This document shows, piece after piece, positions 6,916-13,793 of a stretch of 22,477 bases of DNA. This DNA comes from CAZKTO01 sp964555685. GTDB lineage: Bacteria > Chloroflexota > Dehalococcoidia > SHYB01. The stretch spans positions 1 to 22,477 of the forward strand of contig CAZKTO010000051.1 in assembly GCA_964555685.1 (NCBI GenBank). The letters are read 5' to 3'. The translations under genes and the position numbers were made by a program. The stretch's first letter is position 1. Each line of letters opens with the position of its first letter. Below the pieces are notes generated by a model, which saw only the letters and a program-made list of their open reading frames with translations, had not been told where the DNA came from and made no database searches.

Positions 6916-7698
6916 ATGCGCAAGAGTCTCAGCGCCCGGCCCGCGCCCAGGATGCCGAGGCGCCGCTTATCATCATCCGGCGCCGGCCCGCGCCTGCTGG
7001 ACATCTACGACCATCTGTTCCGCGCCTACGGGCCCCAGCGCTGGTGGCCCGGCGAGACGCCCTTCGAGGTGATCATCGGGGCCATCCTCACTCAGGCGGT
7101 CGCCTGGACCGGCGTCGAGCGGGCCATCGACGCCCTCAAGGCCGAGGGGCTCCTCTCGGCGCCCGCGCTCCGCGCCGTCCCCTCGGACCGGCTCGCGGCG
7201 CTCCTGCGCCCCACCGGCTACTTCAACGCCAAGGCCGCCAAGGTGAAGGCCATGGCCGCGTTCCTGGCGCGCCACGAGGACGACCTGGACCGACTCTTCG
7301 ACCGGCAGGTCGAGCCGCTACGGGGGGAGCTCCTGGACATCCACGGCGTCGGCGAGGAGACGGCCGACTCCATCATCCTCTACGCCGCCGGCAAACCGTC
7401 CTTCGTCATCGACGCCTACACGCGCCGCATCCTCGAACGCCTGCGCCTGGGGCCGGACGGACGGCGGTACGCCGACTACCGGGCCTGGTTCCACGACCAC
7501 CTGCCGCCCGACGCCCGCCTCTTCAACGAGTACCATGCCCTGCTCGTGCGCTTGGGGAAGGAGGTCTGCCGCAAGCGGCCTCTCTGCCAGGTCTGTCCTC
7601 TGCTCGCCCTGTGCCCGACGGGCGCCGGTGGCACCCCTTCGGCTTCGCTCAGGGCAGGCTCCGGGCAACCGCTGCCGCGTCTGAAAAGGCGCAGGTGA
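6916..7698 (+). CDS. Endonuclease III-fold DNA glycosylase lacking the catalytic lysine (MagIII-like)
   Basis: The 260-residue protein has the HhH-GPD fold: PFEVIIGAILTQAVAW (about 49-64), the helix-hairpin-helix LLDIHGVGEETADSIILYA (about 139-157) and the catalytic aspartate D166 in FVIDAYTRRIL. In Nth the hairpin reads GVGRKTA, whose lysine attacks C1'. Here it is GVGEETA, so the beta-lyase lysine is Glu, as I recall for monofunctional 3-methyladenine glycosylases of the MagIII type. An iron-sulfur loop is present, C218-x5-C224-x2-C227-x5-C233, with the first interval one residue shorter than in Nth. Removal of alkylated bases is therefore more likely than AP-lyase action. The last about 22 residues, after the cluster, come from a dispersed repeat (7635-7658). 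The N-terminal 24 residues are basic and may be a non-conserved extension. Confidence 0.8.
   Translation: MRKSLSARPAPRMPRRRLSSSGAGPRLLDIYDHLFRAYGPQRWWPGETPFEVIIGAILTQAVAWTGVERAIDALKAEGLLSAPALRAVPSDRLAALLRPTGYFNAKAAKVKAMAAFLARHEDDLDRLFDRQVEPLRGELLDIHGVGEETADSIILYAAGKPSFVIDAYTRRILERLRLGPDGRRYADYRAWFHDHLPPDARLFNEYHALLVRLGKEVCRKRPLCQVCPLLALCPTGAGGTPSASLRAGSGQPLPRLKRRR
7635..7660 (+). repeat. Dispersed CTTCG...CTCAGG repeat inside the 3' end of the glycosylase gene
   Basis: The core CCTTCGGCTTCGCTCAGG followed by GCAGG is of the short, widely scattered CTTCGA...CTCAGG type seen in many uncultured-bacterial genomes. It is translated in frame as SASLRAGSG, a characteristic product of this repeat. 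A second copy, inverted and diverged, lies at 10091-10120. Confidence 0.6.
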
Positions 7699-7723
7699 GA
7701 CCTACGCCTCTCGGCCCTTGAGC

Positions 7724-7872
7724 CTACCCCTTCTTGAACACCTGGAGCGCCGCCTCGGCGCACTGCTGGTCCTGGGTGTAGTGCCCGCCGCTCACACCGA
7801 TCCCGCCGACGATCTTGTCGCCGCTCTTGATCGGGTAGCCGCCGCCGAAGACGATGAGCCGCGGCGCTCGAT
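7724..7872 (-). pseudogene. C-terminal fragment of a GlcG/HbpS-family protein
   Basis: The minus strand encodes 49 residues that match the end of the GlcG/HbpS (heme-degrading/heme-binding) family: RLIVFGGGYPIKSGDKIVGG, then IGVSGGHYTQDQQCAEAALQ, then VFKKG and stop. The GG.PI...G..VG.IGVSG block and the Q..CAEA.L. tail are diagnostic. Only about a third of the usual 135-150 residues remain and there is no start codon. The fragment begins directly after the TAG of the upstream PNPOx-like gene and in the same frame, so a deletion apparently joined the two genes. Family members are small proteins linked to heme or to glycolate-utilisation loci. This piece should be inactive unless the stop is read through. 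Confidence 0.65.
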
Positions 7873-7873
7873 C

Positions 7874-8293
7874 CTACTCCCGCTGCTGAATCAGCTGCGT
7901 CGCCAGGTCGTACACCTTGTCGACACGCATCACCACGGCCACGCCCTTCCGCTCAGGGTCCCGGTCCAGCTCCATCTTCACGGTCCTCGCCATCACCTGA
8001 TCGCGGACGGGCCCGCTCGGGTGCAGCGTGGCGACGCCGTGGAAGCGCCATGCGGTCCTCTTCGAGAGGTCCGCGAAGAGCACGACGAGGTGCGGATTTC
8101 GCTCCAGGTTGGCCAGGTGCTCCCGGCGCGTCCGCTCCCAGTAGGCCAGGTGCCCGTCGTCGAAGACCATGACGCTGCCCTTGAACCCCATGTTGGGAAC
8201 GCCGCTCGGGGACGCCGTGGCGAGGATGCACGGCGTGCGGTTTGCCAGGGCGCTATCGATCAGCGAGCGCATCTCATCCGTCAGCTTGATCAT
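7874..8293 (-). CDS. Pyridoxamine 5'-phosphate oxidase-like FMN-binding protein
   Basis: The 139-residue product has the split-barrel flavin-binding fold of PNPOx-like proteins: LANRTPCILATASPSGVPNM (about 16-35), KGSVMVFDDGHLAYWERTRREHL (helix and strand around the FMN phosphate) and NPHLVVLFADLSKRTAWRFHG (about 66-86). Such small stand-alone members often bind FMN, F420 or heme and reduce or oxidise small molecules; the substrate cannot be deduced. The start is firm, with AGGAGG six bases before the ATG. The usual C-terminus is slightly short (LATQLIQQRE) and the stop is followed in frame by the GlcG/HbpS fragment, so the last residues may have been changed by the deletion that joined them. 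It lies 50 bases downstream of the gamma-glutamyltransferase-like gene on the same strand and may be co-transcribed. Confidence 0.8.
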   Translation of the reverse strand: MIKLTDEMRSLIDSALANRTPCILATASPSGVPNMGFKGSVMVFDDGHLAYWERTRREHLANLERNPHLVVLFADLSKRTAWRFHGVATLHPSGPVRDQVMARTVKMELDRDPERKGVAVVMRVDKVYDLATQLIQQRE

Positions 8294-8343
8294 CTCGAGC
8301 CTCCTTTCGCGCCCGCCGGAGGCGGGTACCCGGCGTCACCGGC

Positions 8344-10137
8344 CTACCAGGCCACCGCGTACGAGATAAACCGCGGGTCGGCGCCGCCGTGGAGCACGCC
8401 CGCATCCCGGTCGCGGGCGATGGCGCAGACGTGGCCGCAGGCGGGCTCGTACTCGCGCCAGAGGCGGATGTCGTGCCCCAGGGCCGCCAGGCGCTGGATC
8501 GTCTGCCCCGGGACGCGCGCCTCGACGCTCAGCCGGCCGGGCAGGTAGTCGTGGGGCCAGAAGCTGCTCGGGAAGCTCCAGCTCCCGATGCGCGGCGCCT
8601 CGACGGCCTGCTGCGGGCTCATGCCGAACTCCACGACGTTCAGGAACGCCTGAATCATGCCCTGGGGCTGCTGGTCGCCGCCGGGCGTGCCGAAGGTCAT
8701 GAAGAGTTCGCCGTCCCGCAGCGCCAGGCCGGGGTTCGGCGTCAGGCGCGGCCGCTTCCATGGCTTGAGCGACGACGCATGCTTCGGGTCGAGCCAGCTC
8801 TGGGTGCCCCGGCCCGAGATGATGATCCCCAGGCCCGGCACGATGGGGCACTGGCCCAGGAAGTCGCTGGGCGTGGCCGAGAAGCCGTTCCCCTCCTCGT
8901 CGATGGCGCAGACGTAGCTCGTGTCGCCCTGGGGCTCCGGGTCCGTGACGCGGGATGCCACCTTCACCCCGCCCCCCGCCGCCTTGGCCGAGACTGAAGC
9001 CGGATCGCCCGCGGGCGGCATCTCGGGCCAGGCCCGGGCGGGATCGATCAGCGGGCGGCGGGCGCGAGCGTAGGCCTCGGAGAGGAGCGCGGCCATGGGC
9101 ACCGGCTCAAAGCCGGGGTCGCCGTAGTAGCGGTCGCGGTCGGCGAAGGTCAGCTTGATCGCCTCGGCGATGGTGTGCAGGTAGGCGGCGCTGTTGTGCC
9201 CCATGCCGGCCAGGTCGAACCCCTCCAGGAGCTTGAGCGCCTGCGGGACGGACGGCCCCTGACACCAGGGCCCGCAGGCGTAGACCTGGCAGCCCTTGTA
9301 GCCGGCGGAGACCGGCGGCTCCTCCTTCACCTCGAACTCGGCGATGTCCTCGGCGGTCATGAAGCCGCCCTCGTGCTGCACGAAGGCGCCCATCCTCTTC
9401 CCGATCTCGCCCTTGTAGAAGGCGTCCCGCACGGCGCGCAAGCGGCCCTCGCGCGTCGGCGCCTTGCTGGACGCCTCGGCGGCCATGAGCGTCTTCAGGG
9501 TGCTGGCCAGGTCCTTCTGCACAAGACGGCTCCCTGGCGCGGGCGCGGTCCCGTTCGGATAGAACACGGCCGCCGTCGAGGGCCACTGGGAGAGGGTCGC
9601 CTGCATGGAGGTGAGCGCCATGCTCAGCGAGCGGTCGACGGGGAAGCCCCGCTCGGCCAGTTCGAGGGCCGGCCCGGCCACCTGCGCGAAGGTGAGCCGG
9701 CCGTAGCGGGCGATGGCCATGACCCAGGCGTCGAGCGCGGCGGGCGTGACGCAGCGCAGGATGCCGTTGGGCATATCGCCCCGGCCGCGCTCCTTCATGG
9801 CGTCGATGGATGCGGACCGAGGCCAGCGCCCCAAACCGCTGATCGTTGTGACCTTGCGGTCCTTGGCCGAGTAGATGATGATGGGCGCCACGCCGCCCAG
9901 GTTCGTGAGGTAGGGCAGGAGAACGTTGAGGCACATCCCGGCGGCGACGCCGGCGTCGATGGCGTTGCCTCCCAGGTGGACCATGCGCATGCCGGCCTCG
10001 GAGGCCAGGTAGTGGCCGGACGAGACGACGCCCTTCGTGCCCATGATGGGTGGCCGGCGCGTCTCCTGGGCGGAGCCGTAGAAGAGGCCAGGCCCCGTCC
10101 TGAGTCCATCGAAGGAGCCGGTGCGTTGCGTGGTCAT
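8344..10137 (-). CDS. Gamma-glutamyltransferase-family protein (Ntn hydrolase)
   Basis: The 597-residue protein covers the gamma-glutamyltranspeptidase family: GVVSSGHYLASEAGMRMVHL and GGNAIDAGVAAGMCLNVLLP near the N-terminus, SMQATLSQWPSTAAVF mid-way, then the autoprocessing site GDTSYVCAIDEEGN, whose T406 should become the N-terminal nucleophile of the small subunit, and FMTFGTPGGDQQPQGMIQAF. GGTs cleave gamma-glutamyl bonds of glutathione and relatives; many distant homologues act on other acyl compounds (for example acylases), so the substrate is open. No signal peptide is visible, suggesting a cytoplasmic enzyme, unlike periplasmic GGT. The start at 10137 has AGGAGG upstream. Residues about 6-17 (TGSFDGLRTGPG) are encoded by a dispersed repeat, so an alternative start further in, such as M32, is conceivable. 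Confidence 0.88.
   Translation of the reverse strand: MTTQRTGSFDGLRTGPGLFYGSAQETRRPPIMGTKGVVSSGHYLASEAGMRMVHLGGNAIDAGVAAGMCLNVLLPYLTNLGGVAPIIIYSAKDRKVTTISGLGRWPRSASIDAMKERGRGDMPNGILRCVTPAALDAWVMAIARYGRLTFAQVAGPALELAERGFPVDRSLSMALTSMQATLSQWPSTAAVFYPNGTAPAPGSRLVQKDLASTLKTLMAAEASSKAPTREGRLRAVRDAFYKGEIGKRMGAFVQHEGGFMTAEDIAEFEVKEEPPVSAGYKGCQVYACGPWCQGPSVPQALKLLEGFDLAGMGHNSAAYLHTIAEAIKLTFADRDRYYGDPGFEPVPMAALLSEAYARARRPLIDPARAWPEMPPAGDPASVSAKAAGGGVKVASRVTDPEPQGDTSYVCAIDEEGNGFSATPSDFLGQCPIVPGLGIIISGRGTQSWLDPKHASSLKPWKRPRLTPNPGLALRDGELFMTFGTPGGDQQPQGMIQAFLNVVEFGMSPQQAVEAPRIGSWSFPSSFWPHDYLPGRLSVEARVPGQTIQRLAALGHDIRLWREYEPACGHVCAIARDRDAGVLHGGADPRFISYAVAW
10091..10120 (-). repeat. Dispersed CTTCG...CTCAGG repeat inside the 5' end of the gamma-glutamyltransferase gene
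   Basis: On the minus strand the core reads CCTTCGATGGACTCAGGACG, the same class as the copy at 7635-7660. It is translated in frame as SFDGLRTGPG, a recurring peptide wherever this repeat is read through. Confidence 0.55.
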
Positions 10138-10209
10138 GGCGCCCTCCTGTCGCTGGGTACCGGAAGCATGGCTCCAGTGTACGATGGGGCGCAAGGCATG
10201 TGCGACAGG

Positions 10210-10237
10210 GTAGGGGCGCAGCGTGTTGCGCCCCTAC
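10210..10237. repeat. 11-bp-stem palindrome (GTAGGGGCGCA)
   Basis: GTAGGGGCGCA, loop GCGTGT and TGCGCCCCTAC form a perfect hairpin. It sits between divergent genes, upstream of both, so it is not a terminator for either. The motif is of a kind I remember as widely repeated in Chloroflexota-type genomes; no second copy occurs in this window. Confidence 0.6.
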
Positions 10238-10272
10238 GGGCTCGCTTGGTCCCCGCGCCCCCTCGCTTTCGT

Positions 10273-10278
10273 TATAAT
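10273..10278 (+). promoter_or_regulatory. Consensus -10 box upstream of the DUF1802 gene
   Basis: A perfect TATAAT lies 117 bases before the chosen ATG. No good -35 box is at 16-18 bases (TTGGTC is 21 bases upstream). It would give a leader of about 110 bases, which contains no structure I recognise. Confidence 0.35.
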
Positions 10279-10395
10279 GGGTCTGCACGATCCCATAGCA
10301 AATCTGTGTAATCGGAGCCTGCCCCGAGTTGAAACCCCGAGCGCAGCGTGGGGGCCGTTCGAGGGGTGAACTGCGGACTATCCGGCGAGGCTGCC

Positions 10396-10968
10396 ATGCG
10401 CGAACGCAACGCCACCGTCCTCAAAGAGTGGTCCTCGGTCGTCGAGGCCCTGAAGTCGGGCCGGCAGGTCGTCCTCATCCGCAAGGGCGGCCTGGCCGAC
10501 AAGGGCCGAGTCTTCGCCGTCGAGGACAGCGAGTTCTTCCTCTGGCCCACCTACCTCCACCAGCAGGCCGAGTTCATCCGGCCCGAGTGCGTCGCCGACT
10601 TCGAGCGGGCGGCGGCGAAGCGGATCGAGAACGGCATCGTCACCTTCGATAGCTACGCCGTCGTCCAGGAGTCCATCCCCGTCGGGAGCGAGGCGGCGCT
10701 CAAGCGCCTGGACGGCCTGCACATCTGGAACGGCCGCTTTGTCGAGCACCGGCTAAAGTGGAAGCCGGACGACCCGGCGTGGGTCGTGGTGCTCCGCGCC
10801 TACCGGCTGCCGCGGCCGCTCACGGTCCCGGAGCGCCCCCGGTACAAGGGCTGCCGCTCGTGGGTCGCGCTGGAGGAGCCGCTGCCCACCGCGCAGGCCG
10901 CGCCCGTCCTCTCCGATACCGAGTTCGCTGCCAAAGTGGCCCAGGTCAAAAGGGCCCTCGCCGGGTAG
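10396..10968 (+). CDS. DUF1802 family protein
   Basis: The 190-residue product matches the DUF1802 pattern: LKEWSSVVEALKSGRQVVLI with RKGGLADKGRVFAVEDSEFFLWPTYLHQ near the N-terminus and a C-terminal segment with VVVLRAYRLP, RYKGCRSW and ALEEPL. The family is found in Cyanobacteria, Chloroflexota and other bacteria without an assigned reaction; alternating charged and aromatic conserved residues suggest a soluble nucleic-acid- or ligand-binding protein, but that is guesswork. The ATG at 10396 is chosen because the family starts at about this point and GGCGAGG lies five bases upstream; an upstream in-frame ATG at 10348 would add 16 unconserved residues. It is followed four bases later by the HAD phosphatase gene, so the two form an operon. 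Confidence 0.75.
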   Translation: MRERNATVLKEWSSVVEALKSGRQVVLIRKGGLADKGRVFAVEDSEFFLWPTYLHQQAEFIRPECVADFERAAAKRIENGIVTFDSYAVVQESIPVGSEAALKRLDGLHIWNGRFVEHRLKWKPDDPAWVVVLRAYRLPRPLTVPERPRYKGCRSWVALEEPLPTAQAAPVLSDTEFAAKVAQVKRALAG

Positions 10969-10972
10969 GACG

Positions 10973-11713
10973 ATGGCCGGGCGGCGTCCTCTCCTCAACC
11001 GGCGGCGGACGCGCTACGCCCACGTCCTGCTGGACTTCGACCGGACCCTGAACGACTCCGATCGCGTCTTCGCCAAGCGTCTGGACGGTTTCTTGGGGCT
11101 CTCGGGTGATGAGGTCCTGCGGCACTGGGGCCGGATCCATCGAGAGGTCTTGGCCAGGCAGCCCGCTCGGTCCGGCGACGCCGATTACCTCATCCACCGC
11201 ATCGCGGTGCGGCTCTCCCGCGAGTCGCCCGAGCGCATCAGGGACGAGCTCAAGGAGCGCATCCACGCGGCGTGGGCCGAGTGCTGGGACGCCACCGAGC
11301 TCTACGACGACTCGATCCCCTTCCTCTGCCGGATGCGGGAGGCCGGCTACGCGCTCCACATCGCCACGGGCGACTACGCCCGGCGGAAGGCGGGCCGCAT
11401 CGAGGAGCAGGCCGCGCGCGCCATCTTTGACAGCGCCTTCGACGAGGAGACGCTGGGCGTCGGCAAGGGCAAACGCGACTACTACGATCGCATCCTCGGA
11501 CGGCTGGGCGTCTCGCCGCAGGACGTGGCTCTCGTCGGCGACAGCCTCAAGAACGATATCGCCCCCGGCATCGAGGCGGGCCTGGCGACGGTCTGGGTGC
11601 GCCGCAAGCGCGAGCGCCGGATGGACAGCATTCGCCCCCATCTCACGGTGGGCAGCCTGACGGACGCGCTCCGGCACTTCCTCGAACTCATCCCGAAATC
11701 CCCTCCCCCTTGA
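10973..11713 (+). CDS. HAD-superfamily hydrolase (phosphatase-like)
   Basis: All four HAD motifs are visible in the 246 residues: motif I DFDRTLND (nucleophile D21, acid D23), motif II at T132 (IATGD), motif III lysine at 165 or 167 (GVGKGKRDYYD) and motif IV VGDSLKNDI (D190, D195). Between motifs I and II is an alpha-helical C1 cap (about 30-110), the arrangement of phosphoglycolate-phosphatase-like members. It probably removes phosphate from a small metabolite; the substrate is unknown. It starts four bases after the DUF1802 stop, so translational coupling is likely. The C-terminal PKSPPP and the stop codon itself lie in a palindromic repeat (11701-11723), so the natural C-terminus may have been altered by repeat insertion. 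Confidence 0.85.
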   Translation: MAGRRPLLNRRRTRYAHVLLDFDRTLNDSDRVFAKRLDGFLGLSGDEVLRHWGRIHREVLARQPARSGDADYLIHRIAVRLSRESPERIRDELKERIHAAWAECWDATELYDDSIPFLCRMREAGYALHIATGDYARRKAGRIEEQAARAIFDSAFDEETLGVGKGKRDYYDRILGRLGVSPQDVALVGDSLKNDIAPGIEAGLATVWVRRKRERRMDSIRPHLTVGSLTDALRHFLELIPKSPPP

Positions 11714-11737
11714 TGGGGGAGGGTGAGGGTGGGGGTG
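11701..11737 (+). repeat. CCCTCCCCC/GGGGGAGGG hairpin repeat at the HAD gene stop
   Basis: A nine-base stem with loop TTGAT is followed by GTGAGGG-type G-rich direct runs. The HAD gene's TGA lies in the loop. The unit resembles a G-rich repeat (GGGGGAGGGTGAGGGT) that I recall as scattered in many environmental bacterial genomes. It could also stall or end transcription after the HAD gene, but no T-run follows. Confidence 0.55.
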
Positions 11738-11824
11738 AAACCTAATCTGATGACCCGCATTTCGGGATGGCTTCCTCGTTTCGTAGCCGTTGGTGTACGA
11801 TAGGCCCTGGAGAGCCCGGCCCCG

Positions 11825-13018
11825 ATGTCCGTTGCCGTCACTCGCCCATCGGGCCGGTCATGGAACTATATGCAACCCGTCTTGCAAGAGGCCGACAAGC
11901 TCCTGGAGCGGGGCGAGCCCTTCGTCCTGGCCACCGTCGTCCGCACCAAGGGCTCCACGCCGCAGAAGCCGGGCGCCAAGCTCCTGGTCCGCCGCGACGG
12001 CACCGCCGTCGGGACCCTGGGCGGCGGCTGCATCGAGGCCGATGTCTGGGCCGAGGCGCGCACGATCCTCGAAGAGAAGGGCGGCGCCCAGCTCCGCCGC
12101 TTCGTCCTGAACGAGGAGCTGGCCGCGAAGGACGGCCTCGTCTGCGGCGGCAACATGGAGATCCTCATCGATCCCATCGTCGATCAGGCGGAGCTGGCCC
12201 CCTGCATGGACGAGATCCTGGCCGCCTGCCAGGGCAAGGGCGACCGGGCCCTGGCGACGCTCGTGGCGCCGGGGAGCGGCGCCGGCCACCCAGGCGCCAA
12301 GCTCTTTATCCGCGCCGATGGCAGCACCGCCGGCGCCCTGGGCAGCGCCGCCCTGGACGCCCTCGCCATCGAGGCCGCCTGCGAGCTCATGCCGCGCGGC
12401 CAGGAGCGCTGGATCGAGACCAGGGACGGCGCCAAGCTCTACGTCGAGACCTTCACCGTCCCCACCACCGTCGTCATCGCCGGCGGCGGGCACGTCGGCA
12501 GGGCCGTCTACACCGTCGCCACGTTCCTGGGGTTCAAGGTCATCATCATCGACGATCGGCCCGCCTTCGCCAACAAGGAGCGCTTCCCCCAGGCCGAGCG
12601 GCTCATCGTCGCGCCCTTCGACGAGGGGATCCGAGGTCTGGACCTGGGCCCCAATCACTGCGTCCTCGTCGCGACGCGCGGGCACAAGCTGGACGACGTG
12701 GCGCTCATGGCGGCGGCGCGCTCCGGCGCGGGCTACGTGGGCCTCCTGGGCAGCCGGCGCAAGGCCGTCATGATCTTCCGCGGCCTGCTGCGGCAGGGCG
12801 TCCCGGAGGAGCGGGTGCGGGCGATCCGCGCGCCGGTGGGACTCGACCTCGGCGGCCGGACGCCGGAGGAGATCGCCGTCAGCATCGTGGCGGAGATCCT
12901 GGCGTACAAGCACGGCCGCGCCGGCGCCCCGATGATCATGGACGAGCGGGTGCTGGACAAGGCCCGCCAGCTCTCCGCCAAGGCGCCCGCCCGCCCCCGC
13001 GCCCACGCAGGCGTCTAG
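11825..13018 (+). CDS. XdhC/CoxI-family molybdenum-hydroxylase maturation protein
   Basis: The 397-residue product has the two-part XdhC architecture: the XdhC_CoxI domain with GSTPQKPGAKLLV (about 43-55), VGTLGGGCIEADV (about 62-74) and DGLVCGGNMEILIDP, then a Rossmann domain with VVIAGGGHVGRAV (about 216-228), VIIIDDRP and GYVGLLGSRRKA near the end. XdhC proteins bind molybdenum cofactor and help its sulfuration and insertion into xanthine dehydrogenase or CO dehydrogenase-type hydroxylases. The first and second half each carry a partly repeated motif (PGAKL). The start at ATG 11825 has GGAG upstream, and a TACGAT box at 11796 may be its -10. It is followed by a MocA-like gene, the expected partner, but no hydroxylase subunit gene is in the window. 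Confidence 0.88.
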   Translation: MSVAVTRPSGRSWNYMQPVLQEADKLLERGEPFVLATVVRTKGSTPQKPGAKLLVRRDGTAVGTLGGGCIEADVWAEARTILEEKGGAQLRRFVLNEELAAKDGLVCGGNMEILIDPIVDQAELAPCMDEILAACQGKGDRALATLVAPGSGAGHPGAKLFIRADGSTAGALGSAALDALAIEAACELMPRGQERWIETRDGAKLYVETFTVPTTVVIAGGGHVGRAVYTVATFLGFKVIIIDDRPAFANKERFPQAERLIVAPFDEGIRGLDLGPNHCVLVATRGHKLDDVALMAAARSGAGYVGLLGSRRKAVMIFRGLLRQGVPEERVRAIRAPVGLDLGGRTPEEIAVSIVAEILAYKHGRAGAPMIMDERVLDKARQLSAKAPARPRAHAGV

Positions 13019-13032
13019 GCCGCCCCCGCGAC

Positions 13033-13731
13033 GTGTCCCGCGAACCCTCCGCGCCGGGAGCCCGCCCGCCCGGTCCGTTCCTTGGCCAGGCCGGTCCGGC
13101 CCCGACGTGTCGGGGCGATGGCGCGCCCGGCATCGGCGTCATCCTCCTCGCCGCGGGCGAGTCGACGCGCATGGCATGGCTCAAGCAGCTCCTGGACTGG
13201 CATGGCATGCCGCTGGTCCAGTACCAGATCCTCGAACTCCAGGCCACCACGGTCCAGGAGATCGTCGTCGTGCTGGGGCACCGGGCCGAGGAGATCGAGC
13301 CGGTGGCCCGGGAGGTCCTGGAGCGGCCGCGCGGGCACACCGTCGTCAACGCCCGCTACCAGCAGGGCAAGACCACGTCCGTGAAGGCCGGCCTGCGCGC
13401 CCTGCGCGGCGCCGTGGCGGGCGTCATGATCATTGCCGTGGACTCGCCGCGGCCGCGCGCCGTCCTCCAGCCCCTCATCGATGCCCATCTGGCTGGGCGC
13501 CACCGCATCTCGGTCCCGGCCTACCGCGGCAGGCACGGCCACCCGCCCCTCTTCGACCGGTCGCTTATCCCCGAGCTCATGGCCATCACCGAGGAGCGCC
13601 AGGGCGTCCGCGAGGTCATCGAGCGGCACCGGACCGAGCTGCGGGAGGTCCCCATCGATTCGCCGCTGGTGGTGACCAACCTGAACACGCCGGAGGACTA
13701 CCGCCGGGCCAAGGAGTTGGCCGGGGCGTGA
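13033..13731 (+). CDS. MocA-like (MobA-fold) molybdenum cofactor nucleotidyltransferase
   Basis: From about residue 34 the protein matches the NTP-transferase family of MocA: GVILLAAGESTRMAWLKQLL, then VQEIVVVLGHRAEEIEPVA and GHPPLFDRSLIPEL. MocA adds CMP to molybdopterin-Mo for the enzymes that XdhC serves, so the pairing fits. Oddities: the usual RMG.PK reads RMAWLK, losing the glycine and proline but keeping the lysine; the D-x-P metal site reads VDSPRPRA; and the usual DIDTPEDY is NLNTPEDY. The only plausible start before the conserved part is GTG 13033, 14 bases after the XdhC stop and without a clear ribosome-binding site. The first 33 residues are low-complexity and include a palindromic repeat (13099-13116). 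Activity with a different nucleotide or reduced activity is possible. Confidence 0.75.
   Translation: MSREPSAPGARPPGPFLGQAGPAPTCRGDGAPGIGVILLAAGESTRMAWLKQLLDWHGMPLVQYQILELQATTVQEIVVVLGHRAEEIEPVAREVLERPRGHTVVNARYQQGKTTSVKAGLRALRGAVAGVMIIAVDSPRPRAVLQPLIDAHLAGRHRISVPAYRGRHGHPPLFDRSLIPELMAITEERQGVREVIERHRTELREVPIDSPLVVTNLNTPEDYRRAKELAGA
13099..13116. repeat. GCCCCGAC-GT-GTCGGGGC palindrome within the MocA-like gene
   Basis: A perfect eight-base stem with a two-base loop, coding in frame for part of the unusual N-terminal extension of the MocA-like protein. Same family as 1698-1715, 13732-13747 and 14098-14115. Confidence 0.65.
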
Positions 13732-13747
13732 CCCCGACGCGTCGGGG
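13732..13747. repeat. CCCCGACGCGTCGGGG palindrome
   Basis: A fully self-complementary 16-mer placed directly after the MocA-like stop codon and just upstream of the next gene's promoter-like sequence. Member of the CCCCGA[C/T] repeat family in this window. Confidence 0.65.
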
Positions 13748-13754
13748 GCGTTCC

Positions 13755-13763
13755 TGCTAGACT
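13755..13763 (+). promoter_or_regulatory. Extended -10 promoter candidate
   Basis: TGCTAGACT fits an extended -10 element (TG-N-TAGACT) about 30 bases upstream of the ATG at 13794. The region where a -35 box would lie is the palindrome at 13732-13747. Confidence 0.35.
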
Positions 13764-13793
13764 GGGGAGTCCGCCCCGCGGCGCGTAGCCCCG

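Noticed and set aside
9107..10311. Long open frames on both strands over the gamma-glutamyltransferase gene
   Set aside because: They are Arg/His/Gly-rich shadows of a clearly recognisable family member and have no domain.
11767..13731. A very long open frame that runs antiphase through the xdhC gene into the MocA-like gene
   Set aside because: Over 11767-13015 it translates to Arg/Gly/Pro/Ala-rich sequence typical of a GC-rich shadow frame, while the overlapping frame gives a full XdhC. Only its last part from about 13033 is real.
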